Shown piece by piece: positions 50,173-58,900 of a stretch of 64,000 nt of DNA. Source of the DNA: Pseudoduganella rivuli (GTDB lineage: Bacteria; Pseudomonadota; Gammaproteobacteria; Burkholderiales; Burkholderiaceae_D). The notes beneath the pieces are model-generated. The model searched no databases. It was not told the origin of the DNA and saw nothing but the letters and a program-made list of their open reading frames with translations. The translations under genes and the position numbers were made by a program. The stretch lies in contig NZ_WKJJ01000011.1 in assembly GCF_009674485.1 (NCBI RefSeq), forward strand, positions 1 to 64,000, read 5' to 3'. The first letter of the stretch is position 1, and the number at the start of each line of letters is the position of its first letter.

Positions 50173-51105
50173 TCAGGGGTAGCGGGAACTGTCGAACCAT
50201 GCCGCCACCTCGGGGCGGCGGAAGTGCGCCGTCACGTGCTCGACAAAGGCGCGGGTCTTCGCCGGCAGCAGTTTCTTGCTGGGGTAATAGATCGACACCG
50301 GTCCGGCATCGGCCCGCCAGCCCGGCAACACGCGCACCAGCGCGCCACTGTGCAAATGCGGCGCCGCGTGCGGCATCGGCAGCAGCGCCACGCCCAGGTG
50401 CCGCATGGCCGCGTGGGCCATGGCTTCCGGATCGTCGAAGATCACGCGGGGACGCGGCGCCGCCTCGCCCTCGGCGCCGCTGTCGTGGCGCAGGGTCCAC
50501 ACCTTGGCCCGGCCTGTCGCCACGGAGCGCCGCACGATGCCGTCGAATGGCGCCAGGTCGGACGGGTGGCGCGGCATGGTTTTTCCTTCCAGGTATGTGG
50601 CCGACGCCACCGCCACCACGTCGGTACGCAGCAATTCGCGGGCAATCACGCCCTGCGACAACGGCATGCCGCCGCCGACGGCCGCATCGTAGCCGTCGCC
50701 GATCAGATCCACCGCACGGTTGTCGAAGTGCCAGTCGGGCAGCACGGCGGGATAGGTTTGCAGGAACGTATCGAGCAGCGGCAGCAGGTATTCGCGGCCA
50801 AACGCGGGCGCCACGCCGACTTTCAGCACGCCGGACGGCTGGCCGTCGTCCTGCGGTACGCCTTCGATGGCTTCCAGCACGCTGGAAAACGGGCCGCCGA
50901 CGTGCTGTAAAAACCGCTCACCGCCGCTGGTCAGGGTCAGGCTGCGCGTGCTGCGCTGGAACAGGCGCACGCCCAGCGCGGTTTCCAGCCGGGCGACATT
51001 CTTGCTGACGGCGGCCGGCGTCAGCCCGAGCCGGCGCGCGGCGGCGGAAAAACTGCCGGTTTCCGCCGACTGGATGAAGGAGGCGAGGTAATTCAGCGGT
51101 TCCAT
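50173..51105 (-). CDS. LysR family transcriptional regulator
   Basis: A 310-residue LysR-type regulator with the N-terminal winged helix (SFIQSAETGSFSAAARRLGLTPAAVSKNVARLETALGVRLFQRSTRSLTLT) and a periplasmic-binding-like effector domain (VGVAPAFGREYLLPLLDTFLQTYP). I set the start at 51105, MEPLNYLASF, where the family pattern begins. It is divergent from the SDR gene over about 160 nt, which it probably controls; effectors are unknown. No second LysR gene, such as a phcA-like regulator, is visible elsewhere in the window. Confidence 0.9.
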   Translation of the reverse strand: MEPLNYLASFIQSAETGSFSAAARRLGLTPAAVSKNVARLETALGVRLFQRSTRSLTLTSGGERFLQHVGGPFSSVLEAIEGVPQDDGQPSGVLKVGVAPAFGREYLLPLLDTFLQTYPAVLPDWHFDNRAVDLIGDGYDAAVGGGMPLSQGVIARELLRTDVVAVASATYLEGKTMPRHPSDLAPFDGIVRRSVATGRAKVWTLRHDSGAEGEAAPRPRVIFDDPEAMAHAAMRHLGVALLPMPHAAPHLHSGALVRVLPGWRADAGPVSIYYPSKKLLPAKTRAFVEHVTAHFRRPEVAAWFDSSRYP

Positions 51106-51264
51106 GGTTTCCCGGGGGCGAGTGCAGACTCGCCAGGCAATGTGAAGATGCTTCATTTTATACCAACAGTTGAAACTACAACGACCAATTACCCGCTACC
51201 GCAACATGAATCGACCGCCCATACTGGACTCCATCAACCACCCGTACCACTCAAGGAGAACAGC

Positions 51265-52044
51265 ATGTCCACCATCACCATCACCACCGCCACCAACACC
51301 GCCAACACCCCGTTCGCCGGCAAAATCGCTTTCGTCACCGGCGGCTCGCGCGGCATCGGCGCCGGCATCGTGCGCCGGCTGGCGCGCGACGGCGCCACGG
51401 TCGCCTTCACGTACCAGCAAGCCGAATCCACCGCCAATGCACTGGCGGCCGGGATCGAAGCGCAAGGCGGCCGCGCGCTGGCGATCCGCGCCGACGCCGC
51501 CGACGCGAATGCGCTGCGCGGCGCCATCGAACGCGTGGGCCGCGACTTCGGCAAGATCGATATCCTCGTCAACAATGCCGGCATCCTGCGCCTGGGCGAC
51601 GTCGCCACGTTCGCGCTGGCCGACTTCGACCAGACCTGGGCCGTCAATGTGCGCGCCGTGTTTGTCGGCATCCAGGCGGCGCTGCCGCTCATGGCCGCCG
51701 GCGGACGCATCATCAATATCGGCAGCACCAATGCGCACCGCATGCCGTTCGCCGGTGGCGGCGCCTACGCGATGAGCAAGTCCGCGCTGCTGGGACTGGT
51801 GCAGGGCTTTGCGCGCGATCTCGGTCCGCGCGGCATCACCATCAACAATATCCAACCGGGCCCGGTGGACACCGACCTCAATCCCGGCGCCGGCGATTTC
51901 GCCACCCAGTTGCACGGCCTGATGGCCATCGGCCGCCACGGCACCGCGGCGGAGATCGCCGCCATGGTGGCGTACGTGGCCAGCCCGGAAGCGGCATTCG
52001 TGACCGGCGCCAGCCTGAATATCGATGGCGGGTTCGCTGCATGA
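51265..52044 (+). CDS. SDR family oxidoreductase
   Basis: A 259-residue short-chain dehydrogenase/reductase. The nucleotide loop is VTGGSRGIGAGIVRRLA, the NNAG motif is in LVNNAGILRLGD, the catalytic Ser is in INIGSTNAH and the Tyr-Lys pair in AYAMSKSAL; the end has GASLNIDGGFAA. It likely reduces a ketone or oxidises an alcohol with NAD(P). The first 17 residues are an extra Thr/Ile-rich leader. AAGGAGAA precedes the ATG at 51265. The divergent LysR regulator is the likely controller. Confidence 0.93.
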   Translation: MSTITITTATNTANTPFAGKIAFVTGGSRGIGAGIVRRLARDGATVAFTYQQAESTANALAAGIEAQGGRALAIRADAADANALRGAIERVGRDFGKIDILVNNAGILRLGDVATFALADFDQTWAVNVRAVFVGIQAALPLMAAGGRIINIGSTNAHRMPFAGGGAYAMSKSALLGLVQGFARDLGPRGITINNIQPGPVDTDLNPGAGDFATQLHGLMAIGRHGTAAEIAAMVAYVASPEAAFVTGASLNIDGGFAA

Positions 52045-52202
52045 CGGGGTAAAGGGAGGCATTCGTGCCGCGCTCCGTCGCCTAGTGTCACATCCGGTTA
52101 CAGGTTGTAACGCCGGCGGCGGAGCGCCAACCCTTCGGGTACAATGCCGGTTCCCTCGGTTACCAACTTCCCGCCGGACCTTTCCGCGCGGGCCCACCGC
52201 AG

Positions 52203-52946
52203 ATGACATCCAAAATCCTGATCGCGCTGGCGCTGGCCGCCACGCAAGGCGCAGCGTGCGCCGACGACAACACCGAACGCACCTGGTTCACGGCGGCCGA
52301 ACTGGGCGCCATCACCACCACCGGCAATACTTCCGGCACCTCCGTCACGGGCAAGATCGACGCCCGCCAGGAACTGGAAGACTGGAGCAACCAGTACATC
52401 TTTTCCGGCTTCTTCAAGGAAGACCGCACCGTCGATGCGCTGGGCGAAAAACACCGCACCCGCTCCGCCGAACGCTTTGAAACGTCGGCCAAGGCCGCGT
52501 ACCACCTGGAAGACAACAACAAGAAACTGTTCGTGCTGGGCTCCCACGTGAAGGACCAGTTTGGCGCCTATACCCGTTACAGTTCGCTGTCCGTCGGCCA
52601 CAGTGCGCGCTGGTTCCGCTCCCGCGACAAGACGCTGGACGTGGAACTGGGTCCGGGTTACTTCATCGGCCGGCGCGCCACCGGTGAAACGGAAAACGGC
52701 ATGACCGTGCGCGGGGCGGCCGCCTATCGCTGGCAAGTCAGCCCGAACGCGCTGTTTACGCAAACGCTCAGCATGGAAAAAGGCACGTCGAACCTGCACT
52801 CGCAGGCGGAAACGGCCCTCAGCACGAAAATCAACGGCACCATGCAAATGAAAGCCGCGTTCAGCGCCCGCAACGACACCAATGCGCCGGAAGACAAGAA
52901 AAGCACGGATACGCAAACGTCGCTGACCCTGGTGTATTCGTTCTGA
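52203..52946 (+). CDS. DUF481 outer-membrane protein
   Basis: A 247-residue exported protein of the DUF481 family (salt-induced outer-membrane protein, YdiY-like). The N-terminus (MTSKILIALALAATQGAACA) is a signal peptide; the rest alternates in beta-strands with WFTAAELGAITTTGNTSGTSVTGKID and a closing QTSLTLVYSF, a C-terminal aromatic residue typical of outer-membrane beta-barrels. The function is unknown. It meets the terminal-oxidase operon tail to tail, with 7 nt between stop codons. Confidence 0.85.
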   Translation: MTSKILIALALAATQGAACADDNTERTWFTAAELGAITTTGNTSGTSVTGKIDARQELEDWSNQYIFSGFFKEDRTVDALGEKHRTRSAERFETSAKAAYHLEDNNKKLFVLGSHVKDQFGAYTRYSSLSVGHSARWFRSRDKTLDVELGPGYFIGRRATGETENGMTVRGAAAYRWQVSPNALFTQTLSMEKGTSNLHSQAETALSTKINGTMQMKAAFSARNDTNAPEDKKSTDTQTSLTLVYSF

Positions 52947-52953
52947 CACGCAC

Positions 52954-55485
52954 TCATAGCACCAGCATCAGGCAAATCCCCTGCGCGCCGGTGACATGCC
53001 AGGCCAGCGCGCAGCAGTCCAGCGAGGCGCGGCTTTCCGCCGTCAGCAAACCCGCTCCGGCGCGCGCCCACAGGTAGCACGCCAGCACGGCCAGCAGCAG
53101 TGCGTGCAGCCATGCATACGCGGCCAGCACGGCGGCGCCGGCGTGCCACGCGCTGCGCACCGGCGCCCAGTCCAACCCTCCCACACCCGCCGCAATACCG
53201 GCCACTGCGCACAGCAATGCCAGCGCGATCCACAGCGCCAGCGGCAAGCACGAGGCATGCGCGTCGGCCGGCGGCATGCCGCCGCGGCCCGAGACACCGC
53301 GGCTGCGCCCCGCCATGACCATTGCCGCCGATGCGGCGCCAAACAAACCGCACGCCAGCAGGCGCGCCGCCCTGTCCGGCAACCCGGCGCCTGGCGGCGG
53401 ACAGACCGCCAGCAAGCCGCCGACGTGCAGATAAACATAGATAAACGACGCGAAGATCGCGCCATCGACCACCAGCAGGATCACCATGGCCCACCACGCG
53501 TGCCATGCACGCCGGCCATGCGCACCCAACGGCGCGCCGCCCACCGGCAAGGCCACACTGTCGGCCACCTGCGCCGCCGCCATCGCGGGCGGCCGGTCCA
53601 GTTGCCATAGCCACTTGAGCACGGCGCCGATCGCCGCAAAGCCGCACAGCCATGCGGCCACCGCCTGCTGCACCGTCAACAGCAGGAAAAACCCGGCCGT
53701 GCCCAGCGCCGCCAGCGGCGGCCACCAGCTGTCGCCCGGCAGCAGAAGCAGATACCACGGCCGCGCATCGCGCCACGTGGCAACCATGGTTTCGCGCCGC
53801 CCGGTGGCCGTGCCGGGCAGCCAGTGCCGCCCTTGCGCCACTTCCTGCGCCAGTGACGGCTGTTCCCACAGCGGTTCTTCGCCATACACTTGGGCAATGC
53901 TGCGGTTGCCATAGTCTTCCGCCGGCAGCCATTCCAGCGTGGACGCCCGCCATGGATTGCCTTTTTCCCGGCCCGGCCGGCGCAGGGTTCGCACCACGTC
54001 GATACAAAACCACAATACGCCGGCCGCGAAAACCAGGGCGCCGATGGTGGACGCCATGTTGTAGCCGCTCCATCCCAGGTCCCCGGCATACGTGTAAACG
54101 CGGCGCGGCATGCCCAGCAAGCCCACGATATGCATGGGGAAAAACGCCAGGTTAAAGCCGCCGAACATCAGCCCGAAGATCCAGCGCGCCGACTGTTCCG
54201 GCAAACAGTGCCCGTGCAGCAGCGGGAACCAGTAATACATGGCGGCGAACACGGGGAACAGCATGCCGCCGATCAGCACGTAGTGCAGGTGCGCGACGAT
54301 GAAATACGTGTCGTGCGCCTGCCAGTCGAACGGCAGCGCCGCCACCATGACGCCCGTCAGCCCGCCCAGCGTGAACAGGACCAGGAAGCCGGCGATGAAC
54401 AGCAGCGGCGCGTTCCAGCGCGGCGCGCCGCGCCACAGCGTGGCGATCCACGCGGCCACCTGCACCGACGCGGGCAGCGCCACCACCATGCTGGCGGCCG
54501 ACACCAGCACCGCCATCGGCCGTCCCAGTCCCGCGGCAAACATGTGGTGCGCCCACAGCGCAAAACTGACGGTCCCCGTCACGGCCAGCGACGCGATGAC
54601 GGCGCGCCGCCCGGCCAGCCGCGTTCCCGCCAGCGCCGGCAGCATGGTCGACACCATGCCCGCCGCGGGCAGGAAAATGATGTACACCTCGGGGTGCCCG
54701 AAAAACCAGAACAGGTGCTGCCACATGACGGGATCGCCGCCGCGCTCCGCGATAAAGAACGGCCAGTCCCATGCGCGCTCCAGTTCCAGCAGCGCCGTCC
54801 CCGCGATCACGGCGGGAAACGCCAGCACGATCATCACGCCCACCACCAGCATCGCCCATGCATACACGGGCATGCGCGACAACGTCATGCCGGGCGCGCG
54901 GGTGAACAGGATGCCGACAATCAATTCGATCGCCCCCGCAATCGCGGAAATTTCTATGAAGCCGATGCCCAGCAGCCAGAAATCCGCGCCCGCGCCCGGC
55001 GAATACGCCTTGCCCGTCAGCGGCGGATACATGAACCAGCCGCCGTCCGGCGCCACGCCCGCGAACAGCGTGCAAAAGAACGCAATCCCGCCCAGCGCGT
55101 AGGCCCAGTACGCATAGGCCGACAGCCTTGGGAACGGCAAATCGCGCGCGCCCAGCATGTTCGGCAACAGGTACACGGCAAACGCTTCCACCACGGGGAT
55201 GGCAAACAGGAACATCATCACGGTGCCGTGCATCGTGAACACCTGATTGTAGGTGCCGGGCGCCAGCAGCGTATTGCCCGGTTGCGCCAGCTGCAGCCGC
55301 ATCAGCAGCGCCAGCACGCCGGCCAGGACAAAGAACAGCAGCGCCGTCCCGATATACAGCCGGCCAATATTCGTATTGTTGACGGTGGTGAAAAAACGCC
55401 AGCCGCGCGGCGTGCGCCATGCGCGCTCCAGTTGCGCCAGTTCGTCGGGCGGGCGCTGCGCGCGGCTGGGCAAGCCGTCCGTCAT
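52954..55485 (-). CDS. Cytochrome c oxidase, fused subunit I and III
   Basis: An 843-residue terminal-oxidase subunit that reduces oxygen to water and pumps protons in the inner membrane. Residues 30-550 are subunit I (CtaD-like): HGTVMMFLFAIPVVEAF, FGHPEVYIIFLPAAGM with the crosslinked His-Tyr, WAHHMFAAG for CuB, and HDTYFIVAHLHYVLIGG for the haems. Residues about 600-840 are a subunit III-like region with five or more helices, so the two subunits are fused. This is a heme-copper oxidase with the D-channel acidic residue in ARDLPFPR. It overlaps the subunit II gene by 4 nt; no assembly genes such as ctaG are in the window. Confidence 0.94.
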   Translation of the reverse strand: MTDGLPSRAQRPPDELAQLERAWRTPRGWRFFTTVNNTNIGRLYIGTALLFFVLAGVLALLMRLQLAQPGNTLLAPGTYNQVFTMHGTVMMFLFAIPVVEAFAVYLLPNMLGARDLPFPRLSAYAYWAYALGGIAFFCTLFAGVAPDGGWFMYPPLTGKAYSPGAGADFWLLGIGFIEISAIAGAIELIVGILFTRAPGMTLSRMPVYAWAMLVVGVMIVLAFPAVIAGTALLELERAWDWPFFIAERGGDPVMWQHLFWFFGHPEVYIIFLPAAGMVSTMLPALAGTRLAGRRAVIASLAVTGTVSFALWAHHMFAAGLGRPMAVLVSAASMVVALPASVQVAAWIATLWRGAPRWNAPLLFIAGFLVLFTLGGLTGVMVAALPFDWQAHDTYFIVAHLHYVLIGGMLFPVFAAMYYWFPLLHGHCLPEQSARWIFGLMFGGFNLAFFPMHIVGLLGMPRRVYTYAGDLGWSGYNMASTIGALVFAAGVLWFCIDVVRTLRRPGREKGNPWRASTLEWLPAEDYGNRSIAQVYGEEPLWEQPSLAQEVAQGRHWLPGTATGRRETMVATWRDARPWYLLLLPGDSWWPPLAALGTAGFFLLLTVQQAVAAWLCGFAAIGAVLKWLWQLDRPPAMAAAQVADSVALPVGGAPLGAHGRRAWHAWWAMVILLVVDGAIFASFIYVYLHVGGLLAVCPPPGAGLPDRAARLLACGLFGAASAAMVMAGRSRGVSGRGGMPPADAHASCLPLALWIALALLCAVAGIAAGVGGLDWAPVRSAWHAGAAVLAAYAWLHALLLAVLACYLWARAGAGLLTAESRASLDCCALAWHVTGAQGICLMLVL

Positions 55486-56414
55486 TGCAGGGTCACCAGC
55501 CACGCTGCCAGCGCGGCCACGTCGGCGGCGGCCAGTTGGGGATCGGGCATGCGGATGCCCTGCTTGTAGCGGTGCGGCGCCGCCAGCCATGCCGCCATGG
55601 CACCCGGCCCGTTGGGCAGCGCGCCCGCGCCCAGCGCCAGGCGGCTGGCCACGTGCGTCAAGTCCGGCCCGGCCGGCCCTCCCTCGACCCGCGCCGCGTC
55701 CACGCCCCGCACCGTGTGGCACACGGCGCAGCGCCGGACGAACAATGCGCGCGCCGCCGCATGCCGCGCCTCCCCCGCCACCGGCATCGCCTGGCGCGCC
55801 AGCCAGTCGTCGAATTGCGCGGGTGGCTGCGCCACCACGTGCAGCGCCATCCGCGCGTGCTGCAAGCCGCAATATTCCGCGCACTGGCCGCGCCAGACGC
55901 CCGGACGCAACGCGGCCAGCGGCAGGTGGTGCACCTTGCCGGGCACCATATCGACCTTGCCGGCCAGCGCCGGCACCCAGAACGTGTGGATCACATCCGC
56001 GCTGTCCAGCGCCAGCCACACGGTGCGCCCGGCCGGCACGTGTAGTTCATTGGCCAGCGCGATGCCGCCACCCGGCCCCGGATAGCGCACTTCCCACCAC
56101 CACATGCGCGCCGTGACACGGATCACCAGCGCATCGGCCTGCATGGCCGCCGACGGCGCGCCGCCGTCGGGCGAGCCGGACGGCGTGTCGCCCCAGGTGG
56201 CGTAGGCAAACAGCGCCGCCAGTGCGCCGCCGGGGACCAGCACGGCGAACGCCAGCGTGCGGCGCCAGCCAGGCGCCGGCCCGCCACGGCGCAGCGCCAA
56301 GGCCAGCAACACCATCACCGTGATGAACGCCAGCGCCGCGCCGCCGCACGCGATCCAGGCAAACCGCGCCAGCGCAACGGCATCCTGGCTGGCGGGGGCA
56401 AACATCGATTGCAT
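55482..56414 (-). CDS. Cytochrome c oxidase subunit II with fused cytochrome c
   Basis: A 310-residue subunit with two N-terminal membrane helices (about 16-40 and 53-72) and a periplasmic CuA domain: HTFWVPALAGKVDMVPGK, and the copper ligands in CAEYCGLQHARM. A C-terminal cytochrome c domain with CAVCHT (axial Met near KQGIRMPDP) follows, so it is a caa3-type subunit II that takes electrons from a soluble or membrane cytochrome. The gene lies 3 nt after the small cytochrome c gene and overlaps the I/III gene; all three form one operon. Confidence 0.93.
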   Translation of the reverse strand: MQSMFAPASQDAVALARFAWIACGGAALAFITVMVLLALALRRGGPAPGWRRTLAFAVLVPGGALAALFAYATWGDTPSGSPDGGAPSAAMQADALVIRVTARMWWWEVRYPGPGGGIALANELHVPAGRTVWLALDSADVIHTFWVPALAGKVDMVPGKVHHLPLAALRPGVWRGQCAEYCGLQHARMALHVVAQPPAQFDDWLARQAMPVAGEARHAAARALFVRRCAVCHTVRGVDAARVEGGPAGPDLTHVASRLALGAGALPNGPGAMAAWLAAPHRYKQGIRMPDPQLAAADVAALAAWLVTLQ

Positions 56415-56417
56415 GGT

Positions 56418-56789
56418 TCAGCGCAGCCGGCCCAGGTAGGCGGCCATGTCGCGCGCGTCGTCCGCGGTCACGCCCAGCGCCGGCATCGCCGTGCCGGGCT
56501 TGACCAGCGGCGGATCTTCGATGAAACGGGCCAGCATCGCCGGCGTGTTCGGCAAATGGCCCGCGATGTAGGCGGCGCGCCCCGTTGCCGCCAGCGCGGG
56601 GCCATCTCCGCCCTGGCGCCCCTCCACGCCGGGAATACGGTGGCAGGCGGCGCACTGGTATTGCGCCAGCAAGCGCTGGCCGCGCAAGAAGTTTCCATCT
56701 TGCAATAATTTATCGGCGGGGGAGCCATGGGCGGCCGTCGCGGCCGCCAGGGTCAGCATGGCAATTGCACTGCGGCATAGCATGGGCAT
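56418..56789 (-). CDS. Small periplasmic cytochrome c
   Basis: A 123-residue class I cytochrome c with a signal peptide (IAMLTLAAATAAHG) and one haem site (CAACHRIPGVEG); the axial methionine is probably in TAMPALGVTADDARDMAAYLGRL. It is the first gene of the terminal-oxidase operon and likely passes electrons to subunit II. Its haem domain is clearly related to the second haem domain of the divergent di-haem gene (56856). Start at 56789 chosen as the first Met after the upstream region; an internal Met at 56783 is also possible. Confidence 0.85.
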   Translation of the reverse strand: MPMLCRSAIAMLTLAAATAAHGSPADKLLQDGNFLRGQRLLAQYQCAACHRIPGVEGRQGGDGPALAATGRAAYIAGHLPNTPAMLARFIEDPPLVKPGTAMPALGVTADDARDMAAYLGRLR

Positions 56790-56855
56790 CCCGGCGTGTC
56801 GTGATCTGGCGTCAGCATACAATGAATTCAAACTGGACAATTTTTCAATAGCGCG

Positions 56856-57728
56856 ATGGCTGCATTCCCCCACCGGACTACCCTGCGCGGCGCCGCGATC
56901 GCCGCGGTGGCGCTGGGACTGGCCGCCGCCGCTGCCGGCGGCGCCATCGTCGGCTTCGGCCTGTATGACGTGGCGTCGACGGACCAGCACTTCCAGCCGA
57001 CCCACAGCTTGCTGGAATACACGATGCGGGCATCCGTGCGCCGGCAGGCCGCAGGTATCCGGCCGCCCGCGCTGGACCACGTGCGCGCGCAACGGGGCGC
57101 CACCGTCTATGCCGCGCACTGTACCGCCTGCCACGGCGGCCCGGGCGTCGCCCCGCAACCATTTGCGCTGGGCATGCAACCGGTGCCCGGGGCGCTGATC
57201 GATGCCGCTCGGAACTGGCAATCGGCCGAGCTGTACTGGATAACCCGCCATGGCATCAAGATGAGCGGCATGCCCGCGTGGCAATACCGGCTCGACGAGT
57301 CCGCGTTATGGGACGTGGTGGCGTTCCTGCAGCGCCTGCCGCTGATGTCGCCTGCCGATTACGAGGAAGCATTGGCCGGGGCCGACGCGGCGCGCCGCGC
57401 CGCCAGCGACGCCGTCAATATGCCGGCGCCAACCGCCGATGCATCCCTGCCCGACGCGCACCGGGGCAAGCTGGCGCTGACCCAATACGGCTGTCACGCC
57501 TGCCACCTGATTCCCGGCATCACGGGCAGCCGCGTGCACATCGGCCCGCCGCTGGCGGGCCTTGCCAGCCGGACGCTCATCGCCGGCAAGTTGCGCAATA
57601 CGCCGGACAACCTGGCGCGCTGGATCCGCACGCCGCAACTGTTCGATCCCCGCACCGCCATGCCCGCCATGGGCGTGACGGAGCGCGATGCGCGCGACAT
57701 GGCCGCTTACCTGGGCCGCCTGGACTGA
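56856..57728 (+). CDS. Di-haem cytochrome c with N-terminal anchor
   Basis: A 290-residue cytochrome with a membrane anchor or signal (about 11-38, IAAVALGLAAAAAGGAIVGFGL) and two haem motifs, CTACHGGPGVA (about 88) and CHACHLIPGITG (about 210). The second domain is closely alike to the small cytochrome at 56418, with the same DARDMAAYLGRL end. It is divergent from the oxidase operon over about 65 nt, so both may share a promoter region. It may carry electrons to the oxidase from another dehydrogenase. Confidence 0.9.
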   Translation: MAAFPHRTTLRGAAIAAVALGLAAAAAGGAIVGFGLYDVASTDQHFQPTHSLLEYTMRASVRRQAAGIRPPALDHVRAQRGATVYAAHCTACHGGPGVAPQPFALGMQPVPGALIDAARNWQSAELYWITRHGIKMSGMPAWQYRLDESALWDVVAFLQRLPLMSPADYEEALAGADAARRAASDAVNMPAPTADASLPDAHRGKLALTQYGCHACHLIPGITGSRVHIGPPLAGLASRTLIAGKLRNTPDNLARWIRTPQLFDPRTAMPAMGVTERDARDMAAYLGRLD

Positions 57729-57785
57729 AGCAGAGGTCCCGGCTGAGCGTGCGTCGCGTCCGGCAAAATTGCGCAATCATGCGGG

Positions 57786-58889
57786 ATGGACCAGCGAACC
57801 GACGATTCCAACGAAGGACAATCCGATGCGCCGCCGCGCAAGGATCGGGGCTTCCTGCACCGCGTGGTGCTGGTGGACGGTCTGGCCGCCCTGTTCCTGC
57901 TGACACTGGCGGGCCTGTGGTTCGCGTCGGACGCCCTGCTGCTGATCTTCGCCTGCATGCTGTTTGCCATCCTGCTGCACGCGTTGAGCAGTGCGCTGCA
58001 GCGCCGCCTGCATTTGCGCTCGCACATGGCGGCGCTGGTCATCGTGGTGACGCTGATGGCGGCGGTGCTGGGCGTCGGCGGCTGGCTGATGGCGCCGCAA
58101 CTGTCCGAACAGGCCAGCCACCTGGCGCAGGTGGTGCCGACGTCGCTGGACCAGGTGCGCGCCGCGCTGGCGCGCTATCCCCGCCTGAAAACCCTGCTGG
58201 CGGAATTGCCTTCCAATGCGCAGATCAGCAAACAATTGGCGGCCATGGCGCCAAACGCGGGCCTGTTCTTTTCCGGGGTGCTGGGCGCGCTGGGCAACAC
58301 ACTGATCATCATGTTTGCCGGCGTCTACTTCGCCGCCCGTCCCCGCCTGTACATCAACGGCATCATCAGGCTGGTCCCGATCCGGCGCCGGCCCCGCGCA
58401 CGCGCGGTGCTGGACGAACTGGGGACCACGCTGGCGAAATGGCTGATGGGGAAAGCGTGCTCGATGCTGGCGGCCGGCATCATGACGGCCGTCGGGCTGT
58501 CGCTGCTGGGGATTCCACTGGCGCTGATCCTCGGTATCATTGCCGGCCTGCTGGACTTTATCCCTTACCTCGGCCCGTTGATGGCGGGCGTGCCGGCGCT
58601 GCTGATCGCATTTTCCGCCAGTCCGGAACAGGCGCTGTACGTGGCGCTGCTGTTTGGCGGCATCCAGCTGGTGCAGGGCTACATGATGGAACCGATGATC
58701 GACCAGCACACGGTGTCGCTGCCGCCGGCGCTGACCATCGCCATGCAAGTGCTGTTCGGCGCGGTGTTCGGCATGGCGGGCGTGGCGCTGGCCACGCCGC
58801 TGACGGCGGTGCTGCTGGTGCTGGTGACGATGCTGTACGTGCAGGACATCCTGGGCGACGACGCCAGGCCGCCGGCGCAACAAAAATAG
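57786..58889 (+). CDS. AI-2E family transporter
   Basis: A 367-residue membrane protein of the AI-2E (TqsA/PerM) family with about seven to eight helices. A central coiled region (QVVPTSLDQVRAALARYPRLKTLLAELP) lies between the first pairs of helices, and the family motif DFIPYLGPLMAGVPALLIAF is intact. Members export or leak a variety of small molecules; the autoinducer-2 activity holds for few of them. The gene follows the di-haem cytochrome but is separated by about 57 nt, and is convergent with msbA. Confidence 0.9.
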   Translation: MDQRTDDSNEGQSDAPPRKDRGFLHRVVLVDGLAALFLLTLAGLWFASDALLLIFACMLFAILLHALSSALQRRLHLRSHMAALVIVVTLMAAVLGVGGWLMAPQLSEQASHLAQVVPTSLDQVRAALARYPRLKTLLAELPSNAQISKQLAAMAPNAGLFFSGVLGALGNTLIIMFAGVYFAARPRLYINGIIRLVPIRRRPRARAVLDELGTTLAKWLMGKACSMLAAGIMTAVGLSLLGIPLALILGIIAGLLDFIPYLGPLMAGVPALLIAFSASPEQALYVALLFGGIQLVQGYMMEPMIDQHTVSLPPALTIAMQVLFGAVFGMAGVALATPLTAVLLVLVTMLYVQDILGDDARPPAQQK

Positions 58890-58900
58890 CTACGAAATAA

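Noticed and set aside
50173..51105. The LysR gene as a PhcA orthologue
   Set aside because: It is divergent from an SDR gene and 22 kb from the Phc-like operon; its position fits local control of the SDR gene instead.
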